This document shows positions 1-7,956 of a stretch of DNA of 32,910 bases, in pieces. Source of the DNA: Bacillota bacterium (GTDB lineage: Bacteria; Bacillota; Clostridia; Acetivibrionales; DSM-1351); NCBI GenBank assembly GCA_023443515.1, contig JAEZUC010000103.1, forward strand, positions 1 to 32,910, read 5' to 3'. The notes beneath the pieces were generated by a model, which saw only the letters and a list, made by a program, of their open reading frames with translations, made no database searches and had not been told where the DNA came from. Within the stretch, counting starts at the first letter, position 1. Each line of letters begins with the position of its first letter. The position numbers and the translations under genes were made by a program.

Positions 1-2
1 CT

Positions 3-500
3 GATTTATTGGAAAATAAAATAAAAGAAGGAGAAGTACCAGATAATGGAGAAATAAGAGAAAAAGAAACGACAGTTAATAAAAATCCAACAGAGAAAAA
101 CGCAGAAGCTTTAGGTGAAGCTGTTCAGAAAGCTAAGGGTGTAAGAAAGGTTGATTTTGGAAAATATTTGAAAGATTTAATTGGAGACTCTCCTAAAGAC
201 ATGGTAGACCCGCATGCTCATCATATCTTGTTCAAGGAAGGCCATGGAAGTGCTCAGAAAGCTCTCGTAAAAGAAGGCCAAAAATTATTAAGACGGTATA
301 ATATAGACCCAATAATGGGGAAAGAGAATCTTATTTGGGCACCAAATAGAGTTAAGGATCAACATGGATTTGAGGCACTAAAAAATGTTGTTGAAAATCT
401 TAAATCTATTGAAGATATGGGAGGTTCTTCTGAACGTATCAGAAAAAATCTTGTTAAAAAACTTAAGGAATTAGGTGACTTAGCTGCAAGGAGGAGATAG
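3..500 (+). CDS. C-terminal part of a polymorphic toxin with an AHH nuclease domain (5' end outside window)
   Basis: The reading frame is open to the left edge, so this is the end of a longer protein; the TTG at position 9 is probably just a Leu codon. The first ~55 residues are charged and look like a linker. The last ~100 carry the AHH signature of the HNH/EndoVII nuclease superfamily: an HAHHI motif encoded at 213-227, then a helix, the RRYNIDP stretch and a later DQHGF. In known AHH toxins the His pair belongs to the metal-dependent DNase active site and the domain sits at the extreme C-terminus of secreted toxins. The protein ends 5 bases before an ankyrin-repeat gene, the usual toxin-immunity arrangement. 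The delivery domain (LXG, WXG, RHS or other) cannot be seen here. The link to the injection system downstream is unknown. Confidence 0.75.
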   Translation, partial: DLLENKIKEGEVPDNGEIREKETTVNKNPTEKNAEALGEAVQKAKGVRKVDFGKYLKDLIGDSPKDMVDPHAHHILFKEGHGSAQKALVKEGQKLLRRYNIDPIMGKENLIWAPNRVKDQHGFEALKNVVENLKSIEDMGGSSERIRKNLVKKLKELGDLAARRR

Positions 501-505
501 TAACA

Positions 506-1000
506 ATGGAAAACAAACAACTGGTAAATGATATGCTTGATGCAATTGAGGATGGTGATGTAGAGAAGGTAATGGTTTTATTAAACTCTGCTGACAAATT
601 AAATTTGATAACTCCATTTGGTACTTGGTTACATATTGCTGCATCAGAGGGACAACTAGATATTGTTAAAAAACTTATAGATTTAGGTGTGGATATAAAT
701 AAGCGAGGTGGCACGTATGACGGCGGAGCAATAAATAGTGCGGCTTCAGAGGGATATATAGAAATTGTTAAATATTTATTATCCAATGGTGCTGAACTTG
801 ATGTTAGTGAGCCAACAAGAAATCCTCTATTTGGTGCGATTATGAGTGGTAATATAAATATTGTAAAGGTATTAATTGATAATGGAATTGACACAAAGAT
901 AAAATACACTGGCGATAATATGACTAATATGGATGCCTATGCATTTGCAATTGAAAGAGGACAAACAGATATTGCTGAATTAATTAAGGCTAAGTTATAA
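506..1000 (+). CDS. Ankyrin-repeat protein, probable immunity protein to the AHH toxin
   Basis: A 164-aa protein with ankyrin-type helix-turn-helix repeats. Recognisable copies contain LHIAASEGQLDIVKKLIDLG, INSAASEGYIEIVKYLLSNG and FGAIMSGNINIVKVLIDNG, and a weaker last copy contains AFAIERGQTDIAELI. It has no signal peptide or membrane segment, so it should be cytosolic. The ATG at 506 has a strong AGGAGGAG ribosome site at 489-496 that overlaps the end of the toxin gene, which points to coupled translation. Ankyrin proteins are an established immunity class next to polymorphic toxins, so neutralising the AHH nuclease is the likely job. That role is inferred from position; the ankyrin fold itself is clear. 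Confidence 0.8.
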   Translation: MENKQLVNDMLDAIEDGDVEKVMVLLNSADKLNLITPFGTWLHIAASEGQLDIVKKLIDLGVDINKRGGTYDGGAINSAASEGYIEIVKYLLSNGAELDVSEPTRNPLFGAIMSGNINIVKVLIDNGIDTKIKYTGDNMTNMDAYAFAIERGQTDIAELIKAKL

Positions 1001-1125
1001 AGTTGGCGCTATTACGGCAAAGAACAAAAATTTAAAGACGCTGTAAATAATTTTGTGTATGAAACATAGGAAATACTCTTTTATGGTTAAGAATCTAAGT
1101 ATTAACCAGAGAGGAGTATTTTTTT
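1001..1125 (+). other. Junction with possible gene debris and nested inverted repeats before the transposase
   Basis: Positions 1001-1069 stay open in the frame of the ankyrin gene past its stop codon and would encode about 22 residues containing RYYGKEQKFKDAVNNF, which looks protein-like and may be debris of another immunity gene. Positions 1072-1120 contain two nested inverted repeats: AATACTC (1072-1078) with GAGTATT (1114-1120), and inside them GGTTAA (1085-1090) with TTAACC (1102-1107). In RNA this would fold over the GAGAGG ribosome site of the transposase. Such hairpins are known to damp transposase translation from read-through transcripts. The left end of the IS probably lies near 1070, but I cannot define its terminal inverted repeat. 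Confidence 0.4.
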
Positions 1126-1577
1126 ATGAGCGTTTTATCAAAAGAGCTAGTTCAGGAAATAATTGAGGAGAACGATTTTAAAAATCCCGGAGTAATAATA
1201 TCCTTCTTGAAGGAGGCGTTTAAAGATGTTCTTCAGGAGATGCTCGAAGCCGAAATGGATGTTTCTCTTGGGTATTCACGGAATGATTCGAGACAGAAAA
1301 TCGCAGATAATAGCAGAAACGGCTACTCAACTAAAAAACTAAGGAGTGAATTCGGTCCTGTGCAGATTGATATTCCAAGGGACAGAAAAGGTGAATTTGA
1401 GCCAAAATAGTTCCCAAGTACAAAAGTGATGTATAAGGAATTGAGGATAAGGTGATTTCTCTTTATGCCAGAGGCATGTCTGCCAGAGATATTCACGATC
1501 AGGTTAAAAACCTTTATGGAATAGACATTTCTGCTGAAATGGTCAGTAAAATAACTGAAAGGATTGTTCCTGAATAA
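1126..1577 (+). pseudogene. Broken and truncated IS256-family (mutator-type) transposase
   Basis: The first 94 codons (1126-1410) match the N-terminus of IS256-family DDE transposases: the FLKEAFKDVLQEMLEAEM helix, the GYSRND segment, the RNGYSTK motif and VQIDIPRDRKGEFEPK. Right after FEPK the frame is lost through a one-base deletion near the TAG at 1408. The continuation IVPKYKSD is found in the next frame, followed by an in-frame TAA, then EDKVISLYARGMSARDIHD up to a stop at 1575-1577. The rest of the roughly 400-residue protein, including most of the DDE domain, is missing. It is therefore an inactive relic, and the gene content around it probably changed through recombination. The strand and family call are solid; the 3' border is approximate. 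Confidence 0.8.
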
Positions 1578-1604
1578 AGGAATGGCAAAGCAGTTGCGGG
1601 AGTA

Positions 1605-1934
1605 AGTGAAGTTGAAAACTTTAGTGGGTGTATTCAATCAAGCATTATACCTATAATAGATTGTTCAGGTGGAAATAAAATTTGTATAGGTGTTAAAGAT
1701 AAAAGCTTTGGTAAAGTATATATGGTAGAACCATGAAAAAGAATTAGGGGCTTTGCAAATGCTTTTTCCAGATAAGGATTTTCCTTTAGTTGATAGCTTT
1801 GGGAGAATATTTCTATTATAGCTGACAACTTTATAGAATTTATTAAGAGTTTCGAAGTAATAAGCGTTACAACTCCAGAAGATAAACTCGACAAGATTGA
1901 AGTATGGTTAGATGATGATTTGTTTAACGACTGA
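1605..1934 (+). pseudogene. Decayed SUKH (SMI1/KNR4-type) immunity gene
   Basis: Reading across frames rebuilds a SUKH-like C-terminal region. Positions 1605-1733 encode a stretch with SIIPIIDCSGGNKICIG and SFGKVYMVE, which fits the family pattern of a Pro-Ile strand, Gly-Gly turn and GKVYFWDHE-like strand. After a stop (about 1734-1736) another frame gives LFPDKDFPLVDSFG. A further frame from about 1816 gives SIIADNFIEFIKSFEVI and an acidic end with WLDDDLF, stopping at 1932-1934. The IADSFxEFI helix is a hallmark of these proteins. At least two frameshifts make it non-functional. SUKH proteins are immunity factors against nuclease toxins, so this looks like a discarded immunity gene. It begins just after the IS256 relic, which may have removed its 5' end. 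Confidence 0.6.
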
Positions 1935-2407
1935 CTATTTTAAACTGATAAGTAAAGCCTCATAAAAAGCAAAACGCTTAAGATATAGGGTAGGTGTAGT
2001 AGCCTACCCTCATAACATTCACACGCAAGGGCGGTTATCTCAATAGAGGTAGCTGCCTTTCTTATTTTCGGGTAAAATATTAATTTCACTTGGAAGCGTT
2101 CCTTCAACCGAAATAGTAAATACTTTCACACGGGCGTCATCAGTTTCTGAGACTGCTTTTGAAAAACAAAAAACAAAAAACCCAGACACAAAAATTCCAG
2201 TAATACCAACTCTGACAAGAATACCTGCCAAAAAGTAAGGAAATAAATTTCAAAAGGGCAAGACACAGTTTGACTGAGGAGTTTCCAATGCAAAAGCAAA
2301 TTCGGATGTACAGATATAAAACCATAAAGCAGAATCAACAGGCCTTCGTCAGGACGTGCAGAAAAGGGACTGGCCAAATTCTTTTAAGGTCTTTTTTTTT
2401 ACGTCAT
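1935..2407. other. Intergenic stretch without a convincing gene; hairpin and weak small ORFs
   Basis: I see no well-supported gene here. A perfect 8-bp hairpin (AGGGTAGG at 1987-1994, CCTACCCT at 2003-2010) follows the SUKH relic but lacks a T tract. On the minus strand, 2231-2040 could encode 63 residues with a hydrophobic N-terminal segment (VGITGIFVSGFFVFCF) followed by TLPSEINILPE. This vaguely recalls the start of sporulation proteins such as SpoIVB, but the start would be TTG with no clear ribosome site. On the plus strand, ATG 2288 has a GAGGAG site at 2276-2281 and opens a basic 48-residue frame to 2434, which would run through the promoter described next. Both ORFs are weak candidates. 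Confidence 0.35.
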
Positions 2408-2446
2408 ATTTTAGTTGTTAAACTAAAATATTAATTTACTTATAAA
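2408..2446 (+). promoter_or_regulatory. Candidate sigma-A promoter of the injection-system cluster, overlapped by an inverted repeat
   Basis: TTAAAC (2418-2423) and TATAAA (2441-2446) are spaced by exactly 17 bases, close to the sigma-A consensus, and the first gene of the cluster starts 44 bases downstream. A perfect 9-bp inverted repeat, ATTTTAGTT (2408-2416) and AACTAAAAT (2421-2429) with a 4-base loop, lies directly over the -35 box. That is the usual place for a repressor operator, although it could also be a weak hairpin in read-through RNA. The promoter call is inferred from sequence alone in an AT-rich region. Confidence 0.45.
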
Positions 2447-2489
2447 GTGAGAAGTTATAAAAACAAAAAACAAGAAGGAGAACTCCCTT

Positions 2490-2711
2490 ATGGAAGAACT
2501 CAAGACGATAATAGAACTCTTGAAAAAGATTAGGGCGAAAAACAATGTAGTTTTCAATTCCTGTCAGGATGAAAAATTAATGCAGGATATCGAATACGGA
2601 AATTTATACCAGGAATACTGGACAGCTGACTTCAGACTCAAAAATGTAATTGGGCTTCTTGAAGCAGTAGAGAAGGAATTATTCAGTTATAAGCGGGCAG
2701 ACAAAAAATAA
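2490..2711 (+). CDS. Small helical protein of unknown function at the head of the injection-system cluster
   Basis: A 73-aa protein with no family I recognise. The ATG at 2490 follows a good ribosome site (AAGGAGAA around 2474-2481). The sequence is mostly amphipathic helix: an N-terminal helix containing ELKTIIELLKKIRAK, a central YGNLYQEYW segment rich in aromatics, and a C-terminal helix containing VIGLLEAVEKELFSY with a basic tail. There is no signal peptide or membrane segment. It is the first gene after the putative promoter and ends 100 bases before the AAA+ ATPase gene, so it is probably co-transcribed with the cluster. A regulator or assembly factor is possible, but nothing in the sequence shows it. 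Confidence 0.6.
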   Translation: MEELKTIIELLKKIRAKNNVVFNSCQDEKLMQDIEYGNLYQEYWTADFRLKNVIGLLEAVEKELFSYKRADKK

Positions 2712-2811
2712 TTTTAAATAACAGTTGTAAAAGACGAATCAAAATTTCCATATATAGTGAATGGATGAATCTTAAAAAAGCAAAACATATTCTTTGATGA
2801 AAGGCCAAACA

Positions 2812-5046
2812 ATGATAAGTTCAGAAAACAATACAATAGGCATCCCTGAAAACCAGGGCGATATGGAAAGTACACAGGAATCAAATGCATATGTTTCAAG
2901 CCGGGAATATCTATCAGATGAATTAAGGCTTCTGGATTTAAAATTCAGACGTTATATCCGGGATGATAAAGAAGAGGGTAGTACAACATCATATGCAGGT
3001 GTGGTTCTGTCAAAAGAGGAAATATGTGACCTTCTGGAGGAAGAAAACACTTATGGTCAGGAAAACTTGATAGATGATCAGATAAGCGAACTAGAAGATC
3101 AAATTGCCAAAAGGCTTGAAGCAAGTACAACCTGTGGAAGGCACATTTCAATACCCTATATCTCAAAATTGCTCAATTTGAGCCTGTTTGAAGAAAGATG
3201 CCTTATAGCCTGCATAGCCCCTGAGATAGATCCAAAATATGAAAAGGTATACGGATATTTTGAAAATGATACCTCAATAAAAAATCCAAGCATTAACCTA
3301 TTGATGAAAATATTTTTATCTACAGAGGATGAAAGAATTGAAGCAAGAAAATTCTTCAGTCTGCAAGCACCTTTGGTCAGGCTTTTGCTGGAAAGTGGGA
3401 ATGATCTGTCAGATAATTGTATCCCGCTGATATCACGTCACCTAAAGCTAGATGATTGGATAGTCAACTATTTATTGGATATCAATATACTTGATTCACG
3501 GCTGATACATGTTGCTGAACTGATTCAGACAGGGAAAAGAGACAACATCAGAACTAATACTGAAAATGTCAGAATACTGCGTTTTATTGACTATTACAGG
3601 AATGGAAGGACAAAAAGAAATCAAATACTTTACTTCTATGGCCCTGACGGAGCCGGTAAAAAAGAGTATGTACTTTCAGCATGTGAGAATCTGGGCTTAC
3701 CCCTTATCATGGCAAATATGGAAAAGATATTAAGCTCTGATTTACCATTCGATGAAATTTTAAGGTTAATAGGCAGGCAGCTTAGAATAAGCAATAGTAT
3801 TCTCTGCCTTGAAAACTTTCAACTATTGGTTTCAGAAGAAAGAAGCCAGCAGATAAGAATCAACAGAATCCTGCAAATGCTCCATGAGTTTTCTGAAACA
3901 ACATTTATTCTCGGGAGAACACAGTGGTATTTAACAAATACCGACAGCAGGTTTGCCTATGTTGCAGTGGAATATCCTTATCCTTCCGCAACAGAAAGAA
4001 AGAAATACTGGAAAGAGCTTAGTACAAAATATCAGTTGGACCAAGAGGTGAATCTGAATAACTTTTCAGAAGTTTTCCGCTTTACACCGGGTCAGGTTGA
4101 AAATGTTCTTAGATTGGGTGAAAACTATTCGGTATGGAATGGGGCCGAGGATGGAAGAATTGCAACACTTGATCTTACCAATGCTTGTTATACCCAATCA
4201 AACAGGAAGCTTGGCGAGCTGGCAAAAAAGATAGATGCACTTTATACAATGGATATGCTTGTTTTGCCAGATGATCAAATGTTGCAAATGAAAGAAATAT
4301 GCAGACAGGTAAAATATCGTTCAACTGTTTATGAAAAATGGGGATTTGAAAAGCGCCTGGCACTGGGAAAAGGATTGAATATTATGTTTTCAGGTCCCCC
4401 GGGCAGTGGCAAAACAATGGCTGCAGAGGTAATTGCAAATGAAATAGGTCTTGAAATATACAAGATTGACGTCTCAAGAGTTGTAAGCAAATATATCGGA
4501 GAAACGGAAAAAAATCTTGGAGAAATATTCCACGAAGCCGAGACCTCAAATGTCATACTCTTCTTCGATGAAGCTGATGCTCTGTTTGGGAAACGTTCCG
4601 AAGTCAAAGATTCACATGACCGATATGCAAATGTTGAAATAGGCTATCTGCTTCAAAGAATGGAAGAATACAAAGGAATAGTTATTCTGGCAACAAACCT
4701 GAATCAGAACATTGATGAAGCTTTCTTGCGAAGATTACATTTCAATATATCCTTCCCGTTTCCTGATAAGGAGCAACGCAAGCTTATCTGGTTGAGTATA
4801 TTTCCTTCCGGTGCTCCGATAGACAACGATCTGGATTACGATTTTCTGGCAGAGAAATTTGTTATGGCAGGTGGAAATATAAAAAATATAGCACTAAATG
4901 CAGCTTTCTATGCTGCCCACGAAGAATGTCCAATTGGAATAAAGCAAATAATGCTAGCAGCAAAAAGAGAATACAAAAAAATGGGTAAACCCTTTTTAAA
5001 ATCAGATTTTGACCCATATTATCAACTGATTGAGGTGGTGAAGTAA
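2812..5046 (+). CDS. AAA+ ATPase of a contractile injection system (Afp15/Pvc15-like)
   Basis: A ~744-aa ATPase with two AAA+ modules after a ~230-residue helical N-terminal region. The first module is degenerate: its P-loop reads GPDGAGKK at about residue 277 and its Walker B is reduced to ILCLENF. The second is intact: Walker A GPPGSGKT (528-535), Walker B VILFFDEAD (D586, E587), sensor-1 ATN (N629) and an arginine pair in FLRRL at 640-641. Such ATPases are a core component of Afp/PVC-type eCIS; a role in assembly or release is suspected but not settled. The ATG at 2812 is preferred because AAAGG lies 7 bases upstream; TTG 2794 and ATG 2797 lack a ribosome site. The gene ends directly against the cap gene. 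In Afp and PVC the ATPase lies late in the cluster; here it is near the front. Confidence 0.88.
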   Translation: MISSENNTIGIPENQGDMESTQESNAYVSSREYLSDELRLLDLKFRRYIRDDKEEGSTTSYAGVVLSKEEICDLLEEENTYGQENLIDDQISELEDQIAKRLEASTTCGRHISIPYISKLLNLSLFEERCLIACIAPEIDPKYEKVYGYFENDTSIKNPSINLLMKIFLSTEDERIEARKFFSLQAPLVRLLLESGNDLSDNCIPLISRHLKLDDWIVNYLLDINILDSRLIHVAELIQTGKRDNIRTNTENVRILRFIDYYRNGRTKRNQILYFYGPDGAGKKEYVLSACENLGLPLIMANMEKILSSDLPFDEILRLIGRQLRISNSILCLENFQLLVSEERSQQIRINRILQMLHEFSETTFILGRTQWYLTNTDSRFAYVAVEYPYPSATERKKYWKELSTKYQLDQEVNLNNFSEVFRFTPGQVENVLRLGENYSVWNGAEDGRIATLDLTNACYTQSNRKLGELAKKIDALYTMDMLVLPDDQMLQMKEICRQVKYRSTVYEKWGFEKRLALGKGLNIMFSGPPGSGKTMAAEVIANEIGLEIYKIDVSRVVSKYIGETEKNLGEIFHEAETSNVILFFDEADALFGKRSEVKDSHDRYANVEIGYLLQRMEEYKGIVILATNLNQNIDEAFLRRLHFNISFPFPDKEQRKLIWLSIFPSGAPIDNDLDYDFLAEKFVMAGGNIKNIALNAAFYAAHEECPIGIKQIMLAAKREYKKMGKPFLKSDFDPYYQLIEVVK

Positions 5047-5655
5047 ATGGCTGCGGAAACCCGCACAGTAATCAGAGATGTCAGTGCAAGTCTAAAGGCT
5101 TTGATTAAAGCAAATGTTCCAGAATTAAATGATGATAGTTACATAACATTCGGTTCCCCAAGCGATGTAGATTCAGCAAACATGACTCTTTCATTATGCT
5201 TGTATTACCTTACCGAAAGCCATAGCATGAGGAACAGTGAGAGAGAGCGAATACCTGGGACAAACCAGTTATTTGACCCTCCGTCCTATCTTGACCTGTA
5301 TTATTTGATGACTCCATATGCAAAGGACAGGGATACTGAACTTTTGATTTTGGGAAAACTGTTTCAACTGTTTCATGAGCATGCTGTGCTCAGTGGAGAT
5401 GACCTGAAAGGAAACCTGGCCGCTTGCGGCAACGAACAAATAAGGATATCCTACAACAATTTATCACTGCAGGATATTAAACAGTTATGGGAAGTATTTC
5501 CTGGAAAACCGGCAAAGCTAAGCCTGTCTTATCTGGTATCTGCAGTAAGGATGCCGGCTGAAAAGATAATCACATTCCCATTAATTACAGAGGAACCAGT
5601 ACCAAAATATTACAATTTAAAAACCCATACCGAATTATCTAAAAAGAATACATGA
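5047..5655 (+). CDS. Tail terminator/cap protein, DUF4255 (Pvc16/Afp16-like)
   Basis: A 202-aa protein matching the Pvc16 N-terminal domain family (DUF4255). Typical features are a helical start with SLKALIKANVPEL, the SLCLYYLTES strand, DPPSYLDLYYLMTPYA, ILGKLFQLFHEH, and a late IKQLWEVFPGKPAKLSLSY, which is the diagnostic segment. Members cap the distal end of tube and sheath and end their growth. The start codon follows the ATPase stop with no gap, with GAGGTGGTGAAG as ribosome site, so the two are translationally coupled. Length is normal for the family. The +1 frame stays open from 5621 to 5752 past the stop and reads protein-like; see findings. Confidence 0.88.
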   Translation: MAAETRTVIRDVSASLKALIKANVPELNDDSYITFGSPSDVDSANMTLSLCLYYLTESHSMRNSERERIPGTNQLFDPPSYLDLYYLMTPYAKDRDTELLILGKLFQLFHEHAVLSGDDLKGNLAACGNEQIRISYNNLSLQDIKQLWEVFPGKPAKLSLSYLVSAVRMPAEKIITFPLITEEPVPKYYNLKTHTELSKKNT

Positions 5656-5779
5656 TGATTCAACCAGAAATTATGCAAAATTTAACGAATATGATTTTCG
5701 CGTATTGAAAAATATAGCGAGGCATATAGGTACTTCAATAGAAGGACCATAAAAACAGTTATAACAAGGAGGACTTGAA

Positions 5780-7324
5780 ATGCCAAATTATTTATCACCA
5801 GGAGTTTATGTAGAAGAAGTTTCCAGCGGAGTGAAGCCGATAGAAGGCGTTGGTACAGCGGTGGGTGCTTTTATCGGGATTGCTGAGAAAGGTGTCATTG
5901 GTAAAGCTATTCTGGTTACTAATTGGAGCCAGTATGTTAGTGAGTTTGGAGGATTCATCCCCAATGCATACCTTGCTTATGCGGTGTACAATTTCTTTGC
6001 GGAAGGAGGGACATCCTGCTATGTTGTAAGAGCCGCATCAGAAGATGCAATGAAGTCTTTTTACATTGTAAAGGATGAACAGGGAGCAGATTTATTTGAA
6101 ATCAGTGCCCGTTCAGAAGGAAACTGGGGTAATAGAATTTCTTTTCAAATAAGCAGTTCAACAAATGGACAGATGAACGGCTTTAAACTCAATATCAAAT
6201 ACACAGAGAAGAGTTCATTCAATGATGAATATGTTGGAGAAGAGGTTGACGGGGAACTTGTTGAAACATTTGACAATTTACTTATAACCAACTTTGAAGA
6301 GAAAATCAATGAGGTATCATCATTTATCAGCGTGACACCATTGGTTGATCTTAAAAAAGTCGATAACATGGACAAAGTTCCTGTCTTTACAGAAGAGGAT
6401 GAATTTATTGAATTGGCAAATGGCGTTGATGGAATATCATACGTAGAGTACATTGACAGTCAAAACCAAAAGTTGGGAATAAATGCATTTACACCTGTAG
6501 ACGAAATAAATATACTTGCAGCTCCTGACGTTGCAAATATGGAGTCTAACAGAAGCATTATTCTTGCAATACTGAATTACTGCAAATCCAGAAAAGACTG
6601 CTTCTATGTTATTGACCCTCCACACGGCTTGACACCTCAGGAAGTAAAGGACTTCAAAGAGGGTGCGGGAGAGTATGCAGGTAACTCATTTAACTCATCC
6701 TACGGCGCATTGTATTATCCATGGGTATTTATCAATGACCCGCTTACAGGAAAGAAAAAACTTATCCCACCTTCAGGTTCAGTTGTAGGTACATATGCAT
6801 ATGTTGATTCAGCAAGAGGAGTACACAAAGCTCCTGCGGGAACCACCGACGGATATCTTGACACAGTTGTAGGTGTTGAAAAGATAGTAACTAAGGGTGA
6901 ACAGGAACTTCTTAATCCTATTGGCATAAACGTAATCCGCTCTTTACCTGAGGGAATTTGTATCTGGGGTGCCAGAACTCTCTCATCTGATTCAGAATGG
7001 CGTTATATAAATATAAGACGTCTCATGATGTATATCGAAGAATCCGTTGACAAGGCAAGCCAATGGGTAGTGTTCGAACCAAATGAGCCAACTCTCTGGG
7101 GTAAGGTAAAGAGGAACATATCAGCTTTCCTGACAAGAGTGTGGAGAGACGGAGCACTCTATGGTTCCACCCAGGAAGAAGCCTTCTTTGTTAAAGTAGA
7201 CGAGGAAAACAACCCTCCGGCATCAAGAGATGCAGGTCAATTGATAATAGAAGTCGGTGTAGCTCCTGTTAAACCGGCGGAATTTGTAGTAATTAAAGTC
7301 AGCCAAAAGACGCTGTCCAAATAA
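5780..7324 (+). CDS. Contractile sheath protein (phage tail sheath/Afp2-like)
   Basis: A 514-aa tail-sheath protein. The N-terminus contains YLSPGVYVEEVSSG, the near-universal sheath start, followed by a FIGIAEKG strand. The C-terminal third shows conserved sheath segments: VNVIR-like INVIRSLPEGICIWGARTL, YINIRRLMMYIEESV, WVVFEPNEPTLWGKV, and an end with APVKPAEFVVIK. These form the interlocking arms that link subunits and drive contraction. The middle (about residues 95-215) is more variable and probably forms a surface domain. The ribosome site AAGGAGG is strong, as expected for an abundant product. Only one sheath gene is present, whereas Afp has three paralogues. Confidence 0.95.
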   Translation: MPNYLSPGVYVEEVSSGVKPIEGVGTAVGAFIGIAEKGVIGKAILVTNWSQYVSEFGGFIPNAYLAYAVYNFFAEGGTSCYVVRAASEDAMKSFYIVKDEQGADLFEISARSEGNWGNRISFQISSSTNGQMNGFKLNIKYTEKSSFNDEYVGEEVDGELVETFDNLLITNFEEKINEVSSFISVTPLVDLKKVDNMDKVPVFTEEDEFIELANGVDGISYVEYIDSQNQKLGINAFTPVDEINILAAPDVANMESNRSIILAILNYCKSRKDCFYVIDPPHGLTPQEVKDFKEGAGEYAGNSFNSSYGALYYPWVFINDPLTGKKKLIPPSGSVVGTYAYVDSARGVHKAPAGTTDGYLDTVVGVEKIVTKGEQELLNPIGINVIRSLPEGICIWGARTLSSDSEWRYINIRRLMMYIEESVDKASQWVVFEPNEPTLWGKVKRNISAFLTRVWRDGALYGSTQEEAFFVKVDEENNPPASRDAGQLIIEVGVAPVKPAEFVVIKVSQKTLSK

Positions 7325-7346
7325 CATCCAGAGAGGAGATTAACCA

Positions 7347-7790
7347 ATGGCAACAGGAAAGAGAAATGATCCATACAGAAATTTTAGATTCAGAGTAGTA
7401 ATTGACGGCATTCAGATAGCAGCATTTTCTGATGCAACAATTCCTGATATATCAACAGAAGCAGTAGAATACAGAGAGGGAACAGATGCACCTCATTCAA
7501 GAAAACTCTCAGGTCTTACAAAGTTTGGTAATGTAACCTTAAAGAGAGGTCTTACCGATACAATGGACCTGTACAACTGGCGTAAAGCAGTTGTACAAAA
7601 GGGTGCACTTAACAACAGAAGAAGTTTATCAATAATATTGGTAGATGAAGAAGGCAATGACAAAGCTCAGTGGGATATCATTGAGGCATGGCCTATTAAA
7701 TATGATGTAAGTGCATTAAGTGCAAAGGGAAATGAAGTAAGTATTGAAAACATTGAACTTGCACATGAAGGTGTATCAAGAGTTAAGTAA
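7347..7790 (+). CDS. Inner tube protein (T4 gp19-like, Afp1-like)
   Basis: A 147-aa member of the gp19 tail-tube family. It begins with the family pattern NDPYRNFRFRVVIDGIQIA, continues with TKFGNVTLKRGLTDTMDLYNW, and ends with the AWPIKYDVSALSAKGNEVSI strand pair. Hexamers of this protein stack to form the tube pushed into the target. It lies 22 bases after the sheath gene with a GAGAGGAG ribosome site, so sheath and tube share a transcript. A long hairpin follows it and may set the ratio of these two products to the genes downstream. Confidence is high; a second, divergent tube-like protein lies at 8560-9033. Confidence 0.95.
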   Translation: MATGKRNDPYRNFRFRVVIDGIQIAAFSDATIPDISTEAVEYREGTDAPHSRKLSGLTKFGNVTLKRGLTDTMDLYNWRKAVVQKGALNNRRSLSIILVDEEGNDKAQWDIIEAWPIKYDVSALSAKGNEVSIENIELAHEGVSRVK

Positions 7791-7913
7791 TCTTAATCAT
7801 TAGTCGGATTATTATTGAATTGATAACATACTGCAAAAATTAATATTAGTATAAACGGTCAAATTTCAATAACTATCCCTTTATTGTGTATTTTGAGGAA
7901 CAAAATGAGGGTG

Positions 7914-7956
7914 AAGGTCGCTTCAACCCTGTTAAACAGGGTTGAAGCCGGACCTT
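7914..7956 (+). promoter_or_regulatory. Long stem-loop after the sheath and tube genes
   Basis: The arms AAGGTC-GCTTCAACCCTG and CAGGGTTGAAGC-CG-GACCTT pair over about 18 bp with one small bulge and a short TTAAA loop. No T tract follows, so it is not a standard terminator. It may protect the 3' end of the sheath/tube mRNA or partly end transcription. A 24-codon ORF (ATG 7905, stop 7977-7979, GAGG at 7895-7898) reads straight through the stem, so it could also be a leader-type element. The structure is plain in the sequence; its role is inferred. Confidence 0.6.

Noticed and set aside
1987..2010. Perfect hairpin as a terminator for the toxin locus
   Set aside because: There is no T tract after the stem, so I record it only as a hairpin.
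2040..2231. Minus-strand 63-residue frame with a hydrophobic segment as a SpoIVB fragment
   Set aside because: The likeness is slight, the start would be TTG without a ribosome site, and the frame upstream is interrupted. It is noted but not called as a gene.
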